Of a stretch of DNA of 53,814 bases, positions 25,473-33,506 are shown piece by piece; position 1 is the stretch's first letter; each line of letters starts with the position of its first letter. The stretch spans positions 1-53,814 of the forward strand of contig CAMCVW010000020.1 of assembly GCA_945881915.1 (NCBI GenBank), written 5' to 3'. This DNA comes from Thermoflexus hugenholtzii JAD2 (GTDB taxonomy: Bacteria; Chloroflexota; Chloroflexia; Chloroflexales; Roseiflexaceae). The notes below the pieces were generated by a model. That model saw only the letters and a list, made by a program, of their open reading frames with translations. It was not told where the DNA came from and ran no database searches. Made by a program: the position numbers and the translations under genes.

Positions 25473-26378
25473 ATGGACAATCTGATTTTTTGTTTTAGTG
25501 TGTTGGTATTTGCAGCAATCGCCCTAGCAATCACCGGCGTCAAAATCGTACCGCAGGGATACGAGTGGACCATCGAACGCTTTGGACGCTTCCGGATGAC
25601 CCTCAAGCCTGGACTGAGCATCATCATCCCCTTCATCGACATGATCGGCCGCAAGGTCAACGTCCAAGAACAAGTCCTCGACATCCCTTCGCAAATTGTC
25701 ATCACCCGTGACAATGCGACGGTGCGCGTCGACGGCGTGTTGTTTTATCAAGTCTACGAAACACAGTTGGCGGCGTATCAGGTGTTCAATCTGCAAGCGT
25801 CGATCATTAACTTGGCATTGACGAATCTGCGTACTGCCATCGGCAGCATGGAACTCGACGAAGTGTTGGCAAAACGTGACGAAATCAACACCCGGCTCCT
25901 GTCGGCGCTCGATCACGCCACCCAGACATGGGGCACCAAAGTCACCCGCGTCGAAATCAAAGACGTCCTGCCCCCCGAAGACATCACCCGCGCCATGTCG
26001 AAGCAGTTGACCGCCGAGCGCGAAAAGCGATCGAAAATTCTCGAAGCCGAAGGCTTCCGCCAGGCCGAGATTCTCAACGCCGAAGGCCTCAAGCAGGCGA
26101 AAATCCTCGAGGCTGAAGGCATGTTGGCCTCGGCGCGTCTGCAAGCCGAAGCCCGCGAACGCCTCGCGAGTGCAGAAGCTGAGTCGACGCGTCTGTTGGT
26201 CGAAGCCGTCGGCAAACCTGAGGCTGCGTTGCAATACTTCATTGCACAACGCTACATCGATGCATTGCAAAAGCTCGGCGATTCGCCAGCCGCGCGCATG
26301 ATTGTCGTGCCAACAGACTTCTCGAACTTCGCCGGGGCACTCGGCGCCATCACCGAAATGATGAACAAAAAGGACTAA
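25473..26378 (+). CDS. SPFH/stomatin-family membrane-microdomain protein
   Basis: SPFH proteins oligomerise at membrane microdomains and often guard membrane proteases. A single helix (residues 3-21) precedes the SPFH domain (22-185; VPQGYEWTIERFGRF, then TRDNATVRVDGVLFYQV). The 190-250 region is a helical repeat rich in EAEG..QA.. units, typical of the QmcA/YbbK subgroup. The start at 25473 is favoured over the GTG at 25458 because AAAAGGGG lies seven bases before the ATG. It pairs with an NfeD gene three bases later, the usual stomatin operon partner. Confidence 0.94.
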   Translation: MDNLIFCFSVLVFAAIALAITGVKIVPQGYEWTIERFGRFRMTLKPGLSIIIPFIDMIGRKVNVQEQVLDIPSQIVITRDNATVRVDGVLFYQVYETQLAAYQVFNLQASIINLALTNLRTAIGSMELDEVLAKRDEINTRLLSALDHATQTWGTKVTRVEIKDVLPPEDITRAMSKQLTAEREKRSKILEAEGFRQAEILNAEGLKQAKILEAEGMLASARLQAEARERLASAEAESTRLLVEAVGKPEAALQYFIAQRYIDALQKLGDSPAARMIVVPTDFSNFAGALGAITEMMNKKD

Positions 26379-26381
26379 CCG

Positions 26382-26804
26382 ATGGATTCAGCATATTACT
26401 GGCTGTTGCTCGGTGTGTGCCTCATCGTCGCAGAAGCATTCATCCCAGGTGTGTTTGTATTGTGGATCGGAATTGCAGCCCTGGCGACAGCCGGGGTTGC
26501 GTTCCTCTTCCCCATGCTCGGCGTGTGGATACTGTTGTTTTTTGCAATAGTTACGATTTTGACAGCTTTTGTTGGTACAAAAGTATACATGATGATTACG
26601 TCATCGAAGCGTACGCTGAACGAGCTTGCCCAGCAACTTGTCGGGAAGCGCGGGGTCTGTATTGCACGGCTCAACGACCCGGATATTCGCATCAGAATCG
26701 ATGGTGTCGAGTGGGCCGCCCTGGCTGATGGCGTCATTGACAACGGTGATAGTATTATTGTCCTCCGATTTCAAGACGCCAAACCAGTGGTGCGCATTGC
26801 GTAA
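26382..26804 (+). CDS. NfeD-family membrane protein
   Basis: NfeD partners the adjacent stomatin-type protein. This short (140-residue) form, as in YbbK operons, lacks the ClpP-like protease domain of long NfeD. Three helices span residues 5-70, followed by a C-terminal OB fold (VGKRGVCIARLNDPDIRIRI near 87). The ribosome-binding site AAGGA overlaps the end of the SPFH gene, so the two are translated together. Confidence 0.92.
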   Translation: MDSAYYWLLLGVCLIVAEAFIPGVFVLWIGIAALATAGVAFLFPMLGVWILLFFAIVTILTAFVGTKVYMMITSSKRTLNELAQQLVGKRGVCIARLNDPDIRIRIDGVEWAALADGVIDNGDSIIVLRFQDAKPVVRIA

Positions 26805-26887
26805 AATGATGGGGATTTTCCTGTCAAACTCGTAGATTTCTTTACACTTTCATCAACAAACTACTAGCTGAACCGCGTTACCACCTC

Positions 26888-26916
26888 TTGACGAGAGGTA
26901 CGCTGAATGCTATTAT
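26888..26916 (+). promoter_or_regulatory. Promoter of the MerR gene (TTGACG-17-TATTAT)
   Basis: TTGACG (26888-26893), a 17-nt spacer ending TGC and TATTAT (26911-26916) precede the start by about 40 nt. A dyad CCTCT-N5-AGAGG (26884-26898) overlaps the -35 and could be an operator. Confidence 0.75.
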
Positions 26917-26955
26917 CCGGGTATAGTTATTACAACTCATCACAAAGTAGACCTT

Positions 26956-27462
26956 ATGAACAACGATCTCATGACCATCCGACAGCTCGCTGACCGCGCA
27001 GGCGTCACACAACGAACCATCCGGTATTATACCGACGAAGGACTGATTGACGCACCGGTCGATAAGGTTCGCACCCCCCGATATACCGAGCGCCATCTGT
27101 TACAACTATTGGCTGCAGCGCGCTTGAAGTCCGGTTACCTGCCACTCCGTGTCATCCGTGCGCGGATGGCCGGGATGAGTGATCGTGACCTCAACGAAGT
27201 CATCAACAGTGCTTCTGTTGCCATCGAAGAATTGGTGACCGCTGATGTACCGAATGAAGTCAGTGCAAGCCATCATGTCGAGCGTGTTGTAGGCAGTGCC
27301 AAATCCGAATATTCTGTGCCCTCCGTCACGGAGGGGGTGAACGAATTGCGTTGGCATCGCTACGCTATCGACGAAGGGATTGAAATCCACTTCCGTGATG
27401 ATCGTATCATCGACAGTGGTGAACTCCGCCGCATCGGTGCTATCCTGCGCCGCAAACCATAA
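26956..27462 (+). CDS. MerR-family transcriptional regulator
   Basis: Residues 6-75 form the MerR winged helix: MTIRQLADRAGVTQRTIRYY, then the EGLI wing and TPRYTERHLLQLL. The C-terminal 90 residues hold no metal-binding Cys cluster and do not match a known effector domain; a conserved-looking block (ELRWHRYAIDEGIEIHFRDD near 125) may bind a ligand or partner. The gene starts downstream of a strong promoter with a dyad on its -35. It lies tail-to-tail with the Asp-rich gene and near the VWA pair, which it may regulate; this is inference from position. Confidence 0.9.
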   Translation: MNNDLMTIRQLADRAGVTQRTIRYYTDEGLIDAPVDKVRTPRYTERHLLQLLAAARLKSGYLPLRVIRARMAGMSDRDLNEVINSASVAIEELVTADVPNEVSASHHVERVVGSAKSEYSVPSVTEGVNELRWHRYAIDEGIEIHFRDDRIIDSGELRRIGAILRRKP

Positions 27463-27476
27463 TTCACCTTCTCGAT

Positions 27477-27511
27477 AACAACACCCCCGAGCAGTGCTCG
27501 GGGGTGTTGTT
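27477..27511. terminator. Bidirectional terminator between MerR and Asp-rich genes
   Basis: A perfect 16-bp stem (27477-27492 with 27496-27511) with a 3-nt loop lies between convergent genes. The ends of the stem itself supply the T-rich arms in both directions. Confidence 0.85.
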
Positions 27512-27518
27512 CTATCTC

Positions 27519-28199
27519 CTATACCGACTCGCCCGGAGTGTTGTAGTCAGGGCCCTCGTCCACTTTCGGAGAGGATGGCCGCTTGTATGGTCCCGGCCGC
27601 CGTCCATGTATCCATGCGCCAAAGATATCGAGATACCCTGTTTCGTGCACCCCTGCGCCTGCGCTCGCCGCGCTGATGTCGAACAACCTACCGATGTCTG
27701 CATCGTCGATCGCATATCCGTCGTCTTTCAACGACGCACCAAGCTGCGGGAGGATGTCCTGGTCGTCCCGGAGCATGTCGAAGTCGGTTGCCGTGGCGTG
27801 TGTGTCGTCTGCCGCGCTGCTCCCCTCGTCACTCAGCCCATCGTCCAAGTCCAAGAAGGCATCATCATCCTCGTCGTCATCGTCCTCATCATCTGCGTCG
27901 TATCCATCGAGCTCGGCATCGAAATCGAAGTACTCGTGTGCATCGGTGCGGAAGGATGGTCCTTGGGGCTCGGTCAACTCGGGGAACATTGTTGTCCACA
28001 ATGTGATGCGCCGCTTGATGCTACGCGTCTGCGCATACAGCTGGGCGAACTGCTCGTGGATTTCGTTCAAGCCCGTGCGGGCAGCGCCCGGCTCGGTAAG
28101 GATGACGACCTCACTCAGATACGAAAGCGCCGACGTGATTTCGTCGTGCGCTTGGTTTAGGTTGTACTGCAAACGCGTTGCGTTGAGTTTGTTGCTCAT
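27519..28199 (-). CDS. Asp-rich protein of unknown function in the VWA locus
   Basis: I do not recognise this 226-residue protein. Residues 1-80 are predicted helical (LQYNLNQAHDEITSALSYLS and following), perhaps a coiled coil. Residues 90-145 are extremely acidic, with up to five Asp/Glu in a row, and the rest is Gly/Pro-rich and disordered-looking. The start at 28199 has AAGGGAG upstream; a longer upstream frame is poor in protein features. It is divergent from the VWA pair through a shared 5' region. It could be a calcium- or cation-binding partner of the VWA proteins, which is speculation. Confidence 0.7.
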   Translation of the reverse strand: MSNKLNATRLQYNLNQAHDEITSALSYLSEVVILTEPGAARTGLNEIHEQFAQLYAQTRSIKRRITLWTTMFPELTEPQGPSFRTDAHEYFDFDAELDGYDADDEDDDDEDDDAFLDLDDGLSDEGSSAADDTHATATDFDMLRDDQDILPQLGASLKDDGYAIDDADIGRLFDISAASAGAGVHETGYLDIFGAWIHGRRPGPYKRPSSPKVDEGPDYNTPGESV

Positions 28200-28329
28200 T
28201 GTTGCTCCCTTTCTGTCTGCTGCGTTCCGTGATCCGTATGCCGATAAGGAACACATGCGCGTTGTTACATCGTCCGCTCCTCTGCTACAACAGCGACCAT
28301 ACCAGGTTGCTGTCTCTCTCAATGTGTTC

Positions 28330-28359
28330 ATAATACCACAATTGCGTAACATTCGTCAA
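28330..28359 (-). promoter_or_regulatory. Promoter of the Asp-rich gene (TTGACG-18-TATTAT)
   Basis: On the minus strand, TTGACG (28359-28354), an 18-nt spacer ending TGG and TATTAT (28335-28330) precede the gene. The -35 is 4 bp from the -35 of the opposite VWA promoter. Confidence 0.7.
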
Positions 28360-28363
28360 GCTA

Positions 28364-28392
28364 TTGACAATTACAGCATTTACTGTTATATT
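28364..28392 (+). promoter_or_regulatory. Promoter of the VWA gene pair (TTGACA-17-TATATT)
   Basis: TTGACA (28364-28369), a 17-nt spacer and TATATT (28387-28392) lie about 67 nt before the first VWA gene. Confidence 0.8.
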
Positions 28393-28459
28393 TACGTAGC
28401 AATGTGATTATGTATCATCACCAGAAAGAAATTCGAGCCCACCGTGAAAGGACGAGCAT

Positions 28460-29818
28460 ATGTCAGAAATACGCGTCATGACGAATCGAACCCACCTCAC
28501 CGATGAACGCGACGGAGCCGGGCGTGCCCAAGAACTCATCGTCCGAGCGACAGTCGTAGCCCCCGAACAGGCGCAGACAGCTAATCCGCGCATCCCATTG
28601 AACATCGCGATTGTCATCGATCGCAGTGGTTCTATGGCTGGACGTAAACTCGCCGATGCGGTGGCAGCCACCCAGCGCATCGTGAACCGACTGAGTAGTG
28701 ACGACCGGTGCACAATCGTCGCCTTCGACACTCACGTGGCGGTATTGGCAGACGGGAATCTGGTGAGCGAAGCGCAGCGCGATTTGATCCGGCATGCGCT
28801 GACTCGATTGAGGAGCGGATCGTCGACCAATCTGGCGGGCGGCTGGGATACGGCCGTGCGCGTTCTTTTGACCCATCACCGACCTGCTGCGTGCGTCAGT
28901 CGCGTCGTCTTGTTGACCGACGGGAACGCCAACATCGGCGTCCGTGATGCACAGACGCTCGGTCAGCAGGCTGCCATCTACGCCAACGTCGGGATTAGTA
29001 CGAGCGCCTACGGCCTCGGTCGTGGATACAACGAAGAAGTATTGCTGCAGATGAGTCGATCCGGCATGGGTAATCATCAGTTCATCGAACAATCAGCCGA
29101 TATCGACGGCTACTTCGGTCAAGAACTCCAAGAATTGTTTGCGGTGTCGCTGACGTCTGCAACGTTCACCGCCGACATCCCGGCAGGGTACACCGGCGAA
29201 GTCGTCGGCGGGATGCCCAATCACCGCACGGAATCGACGCTGCGCATCGACATCGGTACGATGGTCTCGCTCGAGCAGCGACACATCTACCTGCGCTTCA
29301 TGCCGCTGTCACTCACAGCCCGTGGCGAACAATCCCTGTCATTGGCTTTTGGGGGAGTCGACAGTCAACAGCAGAGTCAGTCGGTGACGGCAACTGCCAC
29401 GTGGACGTTGACGCCCAAGCACACGGCAGCCACGTACCCCGTCAATACAGATATCGAACAGGAAGCAATGCTCATCGATTTAGCGCAGACACGGGCCGAA
29501 GCCAATCGCCTCAATCAACAAGGACGATATGGCGAAGCAGGGTCGTACGTGCGTGAACGTCAATTGCGGAGCACCGTGTACGAGAAATTTTCGCTCTATG
29601 AACGCAGCGCAATGGACTTCGAGCGTCCATTTGACGATGGCGTGAGCAAAAAGCGCCTCGCTCGGTCACACATGTCGGCCCGTTTTTCGACCAAAGACTT
29701 AGCAGAATTACAACGGAATCTCGCTGATTTGATCCGCAGTGGCGGATCCACAGCCGAGATTGAAGCCGCCGAGTACATGATTACGGTGATGAAGCGTCTC
29801 TTGGGGATCAGTGCGTAG
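28460..29818 (+). CDS. Cytosolic VWA-domain protein 1
   Basis: The protein is built around a von Willebrand factor A domain with an intact MIDAS metal site: D54-x-S56-x-S58, T123 and D154 (VVLLTDGNAN). Residues 48-235 form the VWA fold, 240-335 a beta-sandwich and 340-452 a helical tail (TRAEANRLNQQGRYGEAGSY, then a region resembling protein 2). It has no signal peptide or helix, so it should be cytosolic, unlike most VWA adhesins. No MoxR ATPase, kinase or phosphatase lies nearby. It starts about 67 nt after a strong promoter and is followed by a paralogue, so both probably act in one complex. Confidence 0.85.
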   Translation: MSEIRVMTNRTHLTDERDGAGRAQELIVRATVVAPEQAQTANPRIPLNIAIVIDRSGSMAGRKLADAVAATQRIVNRLSSDDRCTIVAFDTHVAVLADGNLVSEAQRDLIRHALTRLRSGSSTNLAGGWDTAVRVLLTHHRPAACVSRVVLLTDGNANIGVRDAQTLGQQAAIYANVGISTSAYGLGRGYNEEVLLQMSRSGMGNHQFIEQSADIDGYFGQELQELFAVSLTSATFTADIPAGYTGEVVGGMPNHRTESTLRIDIGTMVSLEQRHIYLRFMPLSLTARGEQSLSLAFGGVDSQQQSQSVTATATWTLTPKHTAATYPVNTDIEQEAMLIDLAQTRAEANRLNQQGRYGEAGSYVRERQLRSTVYEKFSLYERSAMDFERPFDDGVSKKRLARSHMSARFSTKDLAELQRNLADLIRSGGSTAEIEAAEYMITVMKRLLGISA

Positions 29819-29862
29819 TCTGTGCAAATAGAAGCCCGAAGCAACACGAGAAAGAGGTTTGT

Positions 29863-31188
29863 TTGACACAAGCAATCAGCGTCACAATGAGTCGGAGCGC
29901 ACTTCAATCTCCCAACGGTGAACTGGTCATGGAAGTGAGTGTGCAAGCGCCGCACCGACAGGCACAGCACATCACACGCATGCCGTTCAACATTAGCATT
30001 GCTCTCGACGTCAGCTCGTCGATGGAGGGCGACAAAATTCGCCACGCGAAACAAGCAGCCCAGCGTATCATCGCGCGCCTCGAACCCCAAGACTGCTGTG
30101 CGGTGGTGACTTTTTCGCGCACGAGTCATGTCTTGTTCCCTAGTGCTGCGATGACGCCGGCGGCGCGTGCGGCAGCCATCGCCGAAATCGAAAAAACTCA
30201 CACAGACGGCAATACCGCGCTCTACGCGGGCTGGCACGACGCCGTCAGCACCGTCGAACATTCCGAACTCGGCGCGCAGGCAATCCAACGCGTTTTTCTG
30301 CTGACCGATGGGGAAGCCAACGTTGGTCCTACCGATCCCGACGAAATAGCCCGTGCCGTTGCTGCGGTGCAACAACGGGGCATCAGCACGACGACGTTCG
30401 GCTTGGGTGAAGGGTACAACGAACGACTCCTCGGATTGATGGCCAGCGCCGGAGAAGGCAACACATACTTCATCCAAGACGCTGACGACATCGACGCCTA
30501 CTTTGCCCAAGAGCTCGACCAACTATTCACCACGACGCTACGCAACACGCAGGTAATGGTAACCTTGCCCGACAATGTGTCCTACGAAATCGTCGGCGAA
30601 CGCAACCACAGCCGCACCGGTGGCGTGCTGAGCGTGCCACTTGGGGCATTGTTGAGCGGTGAAGCGCGGACGTTCATGCTCTACTTCCGCACCCACGACG
30701 CACCAATCGCATGCGGTGCATACCCAGTGATTGTTACGGTGACGGCCCTCGACGAACATTCTGCTGCCTACCATGCATCATGTACTGCGACGCTCACGGT
30801 AGCGGAACACGCAGTCATCCAATTGGAAGTCATTGAACAGCGGGCGGCAGCGCTCGATCGGGCCGCTATCGTCGCTCAGGCGTTAGCGTTCCACCAACGC
30901 CATGATTATGCGGGTGCGGTGGCATTGATTGCCAAACGCAAAGAGCAATATCCTATTTATGCACGCTTTGGGGTATATGATGCAGAGCTCGAACGGTTCA
31001 ATAATCGCATCAGTGCTTTTTCGATGAAGCGTGAGCGCATGCACGCCAACGACATGGTGAACAGCAGTACCGGAACCCTTACCAAATACCGACGCATGCT
31101 CGAGGTGCTCATCCAAAAAGGCGCAGATCCCGCCGAGATAGCCCGTGTGCGCGAGATGGTCGAAGCAATCGAAGAAAAATACCGCTGA
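29863..31188 (+). CDS. Cytosolic VWA-domain protein 2
   Basis: This is a paralogue of the preceding gene with the same three-part layout. The MIDAS is D49-x-S51-x-S53 (DVSSSM), T118 (DGNTALYAGW) and D149 (LLTDGEANVG). The VWA domain spans about 43-225, a beta-sandwich 230-325 and a helical TPR-like tail 330-441 (ALAFHQRHDYAGAVALI). The start is a TTG with AGAGG eight bases upstream; an ATG nine codons later is possible. It follows protein 1 by 44 nt and ends at a strong terminator. No membrane segment is seen. Cooperation with protein 1 is inferred from similarity and adjacency. Confidence 0.85.
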   Translation: MTQAISVTMSRSALQSPNGELVMEVSVQAPHRQAQHITRMPFNISIALDVSSSMEGDKIRHAKQAAQRIIARLEPQDCCAVVTFSRTSHVLFPSAAMTPAARAAAIAEIEKTHTDGNTALYAGWHDAVSTVEHSELGAQAIQRVFLLTDGEANVGPTDPDEIARAVAAVQQRGISTTTFGLGEGYNERLLGLMASAGEGNTYFIQDADDIDAYFAQELDQLFTTTLRNTQVMVTLPDNVSYEIVGERNHSRTGGVLSVPLGALLSGEARTFMLYFRTHDAPIACGAYPVIVTVTALDEHSAAYHASCTATLTVAEHAVIQLEVIEQRAAALDRAAIVAQALAFHQRHDYAGAVALIAKRKEQYPIYARFGVYDAELERFNNRISAFSMKRERMHANDMVNSSTGTLTKYRRMLEVLIQKGADPAEIARVREMVEAIEEKYR

Positions 31189-31215
31189 CCCAGGGATGCC
31201 TGCGTGACACGATAC

Positions 31216-31253
31216 AAAAACCTCCTGGATTCAGTGAATCCAGGAGATTTTTG
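31216..31253. terminator. Bidirectional terminator between VWA and ROK operons
   Basis: CTCCTGGATT (31222-31231) pairs perfectly with AATCCAGGAG (31237-31246). Runs of A before and T after (ATTTTTG) allow termination from both sides. Confidence 0.9.
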
Positions 31254-31270
31254 GGTGGTATCGCCATTTG

Positions 31271-32188
31271 TCACCGATCGATACACAATGCAGCGCCACC
31301 AATGATTCCTACGACATCGCCGAGTGCAGCGGATTTGAGCTGGACCGCTTTGCCGAGAACTCGGTAGGCCATGATATCGCGCAATGGCGCAAACAAAAAC
31401 TCACCTGCACCGGTCAATCCGCCGCCGAGGACGACGATACCCGGGTTGATGAGATTGCACGCCGACGAAATCCCGATGCCCAACCAACCCACTGCATGCT
31501 CCCAGATGCGTCGGGCATCTGCGTCGCCCGCCTGCGCTGCGGTTACCACGTCTCGTGCCGTAATGGTCGCAGGGTCACGGTCGCGCAACGATGCGGGTAT
31601 CTGAGCACGTGCGTCGCGGGCAATCGACAACCCAGACGACAACGATTCGAGGCATCCGTTGCCGCCACACGCACACGCGGGGCCATCGGGCTTGAGGATC
31701 ATGTGGCCGACCTCACCTGCCCAGGCGTGTTCGCCGCGGTGCAGTGAACCGTTTATGATGACGCCGCCGCCGATACCGGTGCTGACGGTCATATAGAGCA
31801 TGTGCGTACAGCCATGGCCGGCACCGAATCGGTATTCGGCCAGTGCGGCGGCGTCTGCATCGTTGGCGATGCGGGCTGGCACTCCGAAGGTTTGTTCACA
31901 GCGTGCTGCGAGCGGGAATGATTCCCAGCCGGGTATGTGCATCGACAATCGCACGGTGCGTCCATCAGATTCGACCGGACCGCCGAACGACACACCTACC
32001 GCGCTGATAGGCTCGGGGTGCTTGGCACACAACATCTGACCGAGCTCGATCATCCGCTCCATACCGGCCTCTGCGCCACCCGCAGGAGTCGGAGCCCGCA
32101 TGGAAGCCAGAACCGCGCCAGAATCACTGTCGACAATACCGGCAGCGAGTTTTGTCCCACCGAAGTCAAAACCCAGAATTGCGCTCAT
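31271..32188 (-). CDS. ROK-family sugar kinase
   Basis: ROK kinases phosphorylate glucose, N-acetylhexosamines or similar sugars. The ATP motif GFDFGGTKLAAG spans residues 6-17, the catalytic Asp is D110 in ANDADAAAL, and the zinc site is H162 with C172, C174 and C179 (CACGGNGC). The start at 32188 overlaps the stop of the SIS gene (ATGA). With SIS isomerase, DPM1-like glycosyltransferase and SDR genes it makes a minus-strand operon, so the substrate is probably a sugar or sugar phosphate for glycan synthesis. Glucokinase is the simplest call but not proven. Confidence 0.9.
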   Translation of the reverse strand: MSAILGFDFGGTKLAAGIVDSDSGAVLASMRAPTPAGGAEAGMERMIELGQMLCAKHPEPISAVGVSFGGPVESDGRTVRLSMHIPGWESFPLAARCEQTFGVPARIANDADAAALAEYRFGAGHGCTHMLYMTVSTGIGGGVIINGSLHRGEHAWAGEVGHMILKPDGPACACGGNGCLESLSSGLSIARDARAQIPASLRDRDPATITARDVVTAAQAGDADARRIWEHAVGWLGIGISSACNLINPGIVVLGGGLTGAGEFLFAPLRDIMAYRVLGKAVQLKSAALGDVVGIIGGAALCIDR

Positions 32189-32742
32189 ACGCCGCGAATC
32201 CGATTTGCCAGATTGACGGCCAATGCATGGCACAGCGCAATGTGTACGTCTTCGACCTCGGGCATAAACGAACTCGGTACGACGAACGCCACGTCGGCCA
32301 GATGTGCCAGTTTGCCACCGCCGAAACCGCTCATTCCGACAGTGGTTCCGCCGTGTGCTTTGACCCAAGCGCAGGCGTTGAGGACGTTGGGTGAATTCCC
32401 GCTGCCGGATATTGCAACCAGCGTGTCCCCCGGTCGGAAGCACATAGGCAACTGCTCGACGAATACCTGATCATAGGCGGTGTCGTTCCCCCAGGCGGTC
32501 ACCAACGGCATATTGTCGGTCAACGCAATCGCCCGAAAACGTCGTTTGTCGGGCACCACCGTCCATTTGCCCAGATCACAGACCAAGTGTGACGCACTGG
32601 CGGCCGAACCGCCGTTGCCACAGACGATGACCGTGTTGTCACGTTCGTAGGTCTGCCAGAGCAATTCCAGGACGGCGTTACTCTGTGCATCAGAGACATT
32701 CCCAAGGACGGTTGCCAATTGTCGAAAATACTGCTGCATCAT
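32185..32742 (-). CDS. SIS-domain phosphosugar isomerase, GmhA-like
   Basis: The protein resembles sedoheptulose-7-phosphate isomerase GmhA, which starts ADP-heptose synthesis. The SIS signature is VCGNGGSAASASHLVCDLGK near residue 40, the phosphate site ISGSGNSPNVLNA near 110 and the terminal block EDVHIALCHALA near 163 (Glu and His of the active site). At 185 residues it has the usual length. AGGAG lies ten bases before the ATG. Paired with an ROK kinase rather than HldE, it may feed a different sugar. No heptose kinase or epimerase was seen in the window. Confidence 0.88.
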   Translation of the reverse strand: MMQQYFRQLATVLGNVSDAQSNAVLELLWQTYERDNTVIVCGNGGSAASASHLVCDLGKWTVVPDKRRFRAIALTDNMPLVTAWGNDTAYDQVFVEQLPMCFRPGDTLVAISGSGNSPNVLNACAWVKAHGGTTVGMSGFGGGKLAHLADVAFVVPSSFMPEVEDVHIALCHALAVNLANRIRGV

Positions 32743-32755
32743 TGCCGCTGCGCTC

Positions 32756-33439
32756 CTATGCGATGAATCGAAATTTAAACAACGCCCAAATTGCCCAGAA
32801 CCCCTGCGAAGGTTTCATTTTCTTGCCCTCTTCGTAGGTCCGCCCGATGTAACTGACTGGTACCTCGTAGATACGATGCTTGCGGAGCAGAATTTTGGCC
32901 GTCATCTCGGGCTCGATGCGGAAGTCGTTGCTTTCGAGCGGGATGTTTTTGATTATATCCGCGCGGAATGCCTTGTAGCAGGTCTCCATGTCTGAAATCC
33001 AACAATTGAACAAGAAATTCGTCAGAAAAGTGAGGAATTTATTGCCCAACGCATTCCAGAAGTACATCCCTGTGTGATTGCCCATAAAGCGCGACCCAAA
33101 TACCACATCGACTTTGCCGTCAATAATCGGGGTGATGACCTGATAGTAGTCGTTGGGGTCGTATTCGAGGTCCGCGTCTTGGATGATGATGATGTCACCA
33201 GTGGCGTGTGCAAAGCCGGTTCGAACAGCTGCTCCTTTGCCGCTGTTGCGCTGATGGCGCACCACACGCAAAAGCGGGTCGTTCCGCTGCTCGACTTCGA
33301 GCACCTGGGCAGTGTGGTCTGTAGAACAGTCGTCGACAACGATGATCTCTTTGTCGAATGATACGGCTCGCACGCGCGCAAGAATCTCGGGCAGCGAATC
33401 GGCCTCGTTGTAGCAAGGCATCACCACAGACAGACGCAT
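32756..33439 (-). CDS. Family 2 glycosyltransferase, polyprenyl/dolichyl-phosphate sugar synthase-like
   Basis: This GT2 enzyme resembles DPM1-type synthases that load a hexose onto polyprenyl phosphate. It has VVMPCYNEADSLPEIL near residue 5, VDDCSTDHT near 37, GKGAAVRTGF near 68 and the DxD QDADLEYDP near 89. The rest of the signature, GSRF near 120 and ETCYKAFR near 155, is present. No membrane helices are appended (227 residues), as in single-domain DPM1. The start at 33439 has GAGAGGT upstream. The product could be a lipid-linked donor for a membrane glycosyltransferase. Confidence 0.88.
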   Translation of the reverse strand: MRLSVVMPCYNEADSLPEILARVRAVSFDKEIIVVDDCSTDHTAQVLEVEQRNDPLLRVVRHQRNSGKGAAVRTGFAHATGDIIIIQDADLEYDPNDYYQVITPIIDGKVDVVFGSRFMGNHTGMYFWNALGNKFLTFLTNFLFNCWISDMETCYKAFRADIIKNIPLESNDFRIEPEMTAKILLRKHRIYEVPVSYIGRTYEEGKKMKPSQGFWAIWALFKFRFIA

Positions 33440-33506
33440 AAAAACCTCTCGATACAGGCAGTGAACACCTTCAGTGTGCACGCAGAAGTATCTCGCAGCC
33501 GCTGGC

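Noticed and set aside
28200-28352. A longer N-terminus for the Asp-rich protein
   Set aside because: The extra 51 residues are Cys/Arg-rich and run over the promoter; AAGGGAG supports the ATG at 28199.
29596-30522. A 308-codon minus-strand frame across the two VWA genes
   Set aside because: It is a shadow spanning two genes with clear MIDAS motifs; it contains no recognisable domain.
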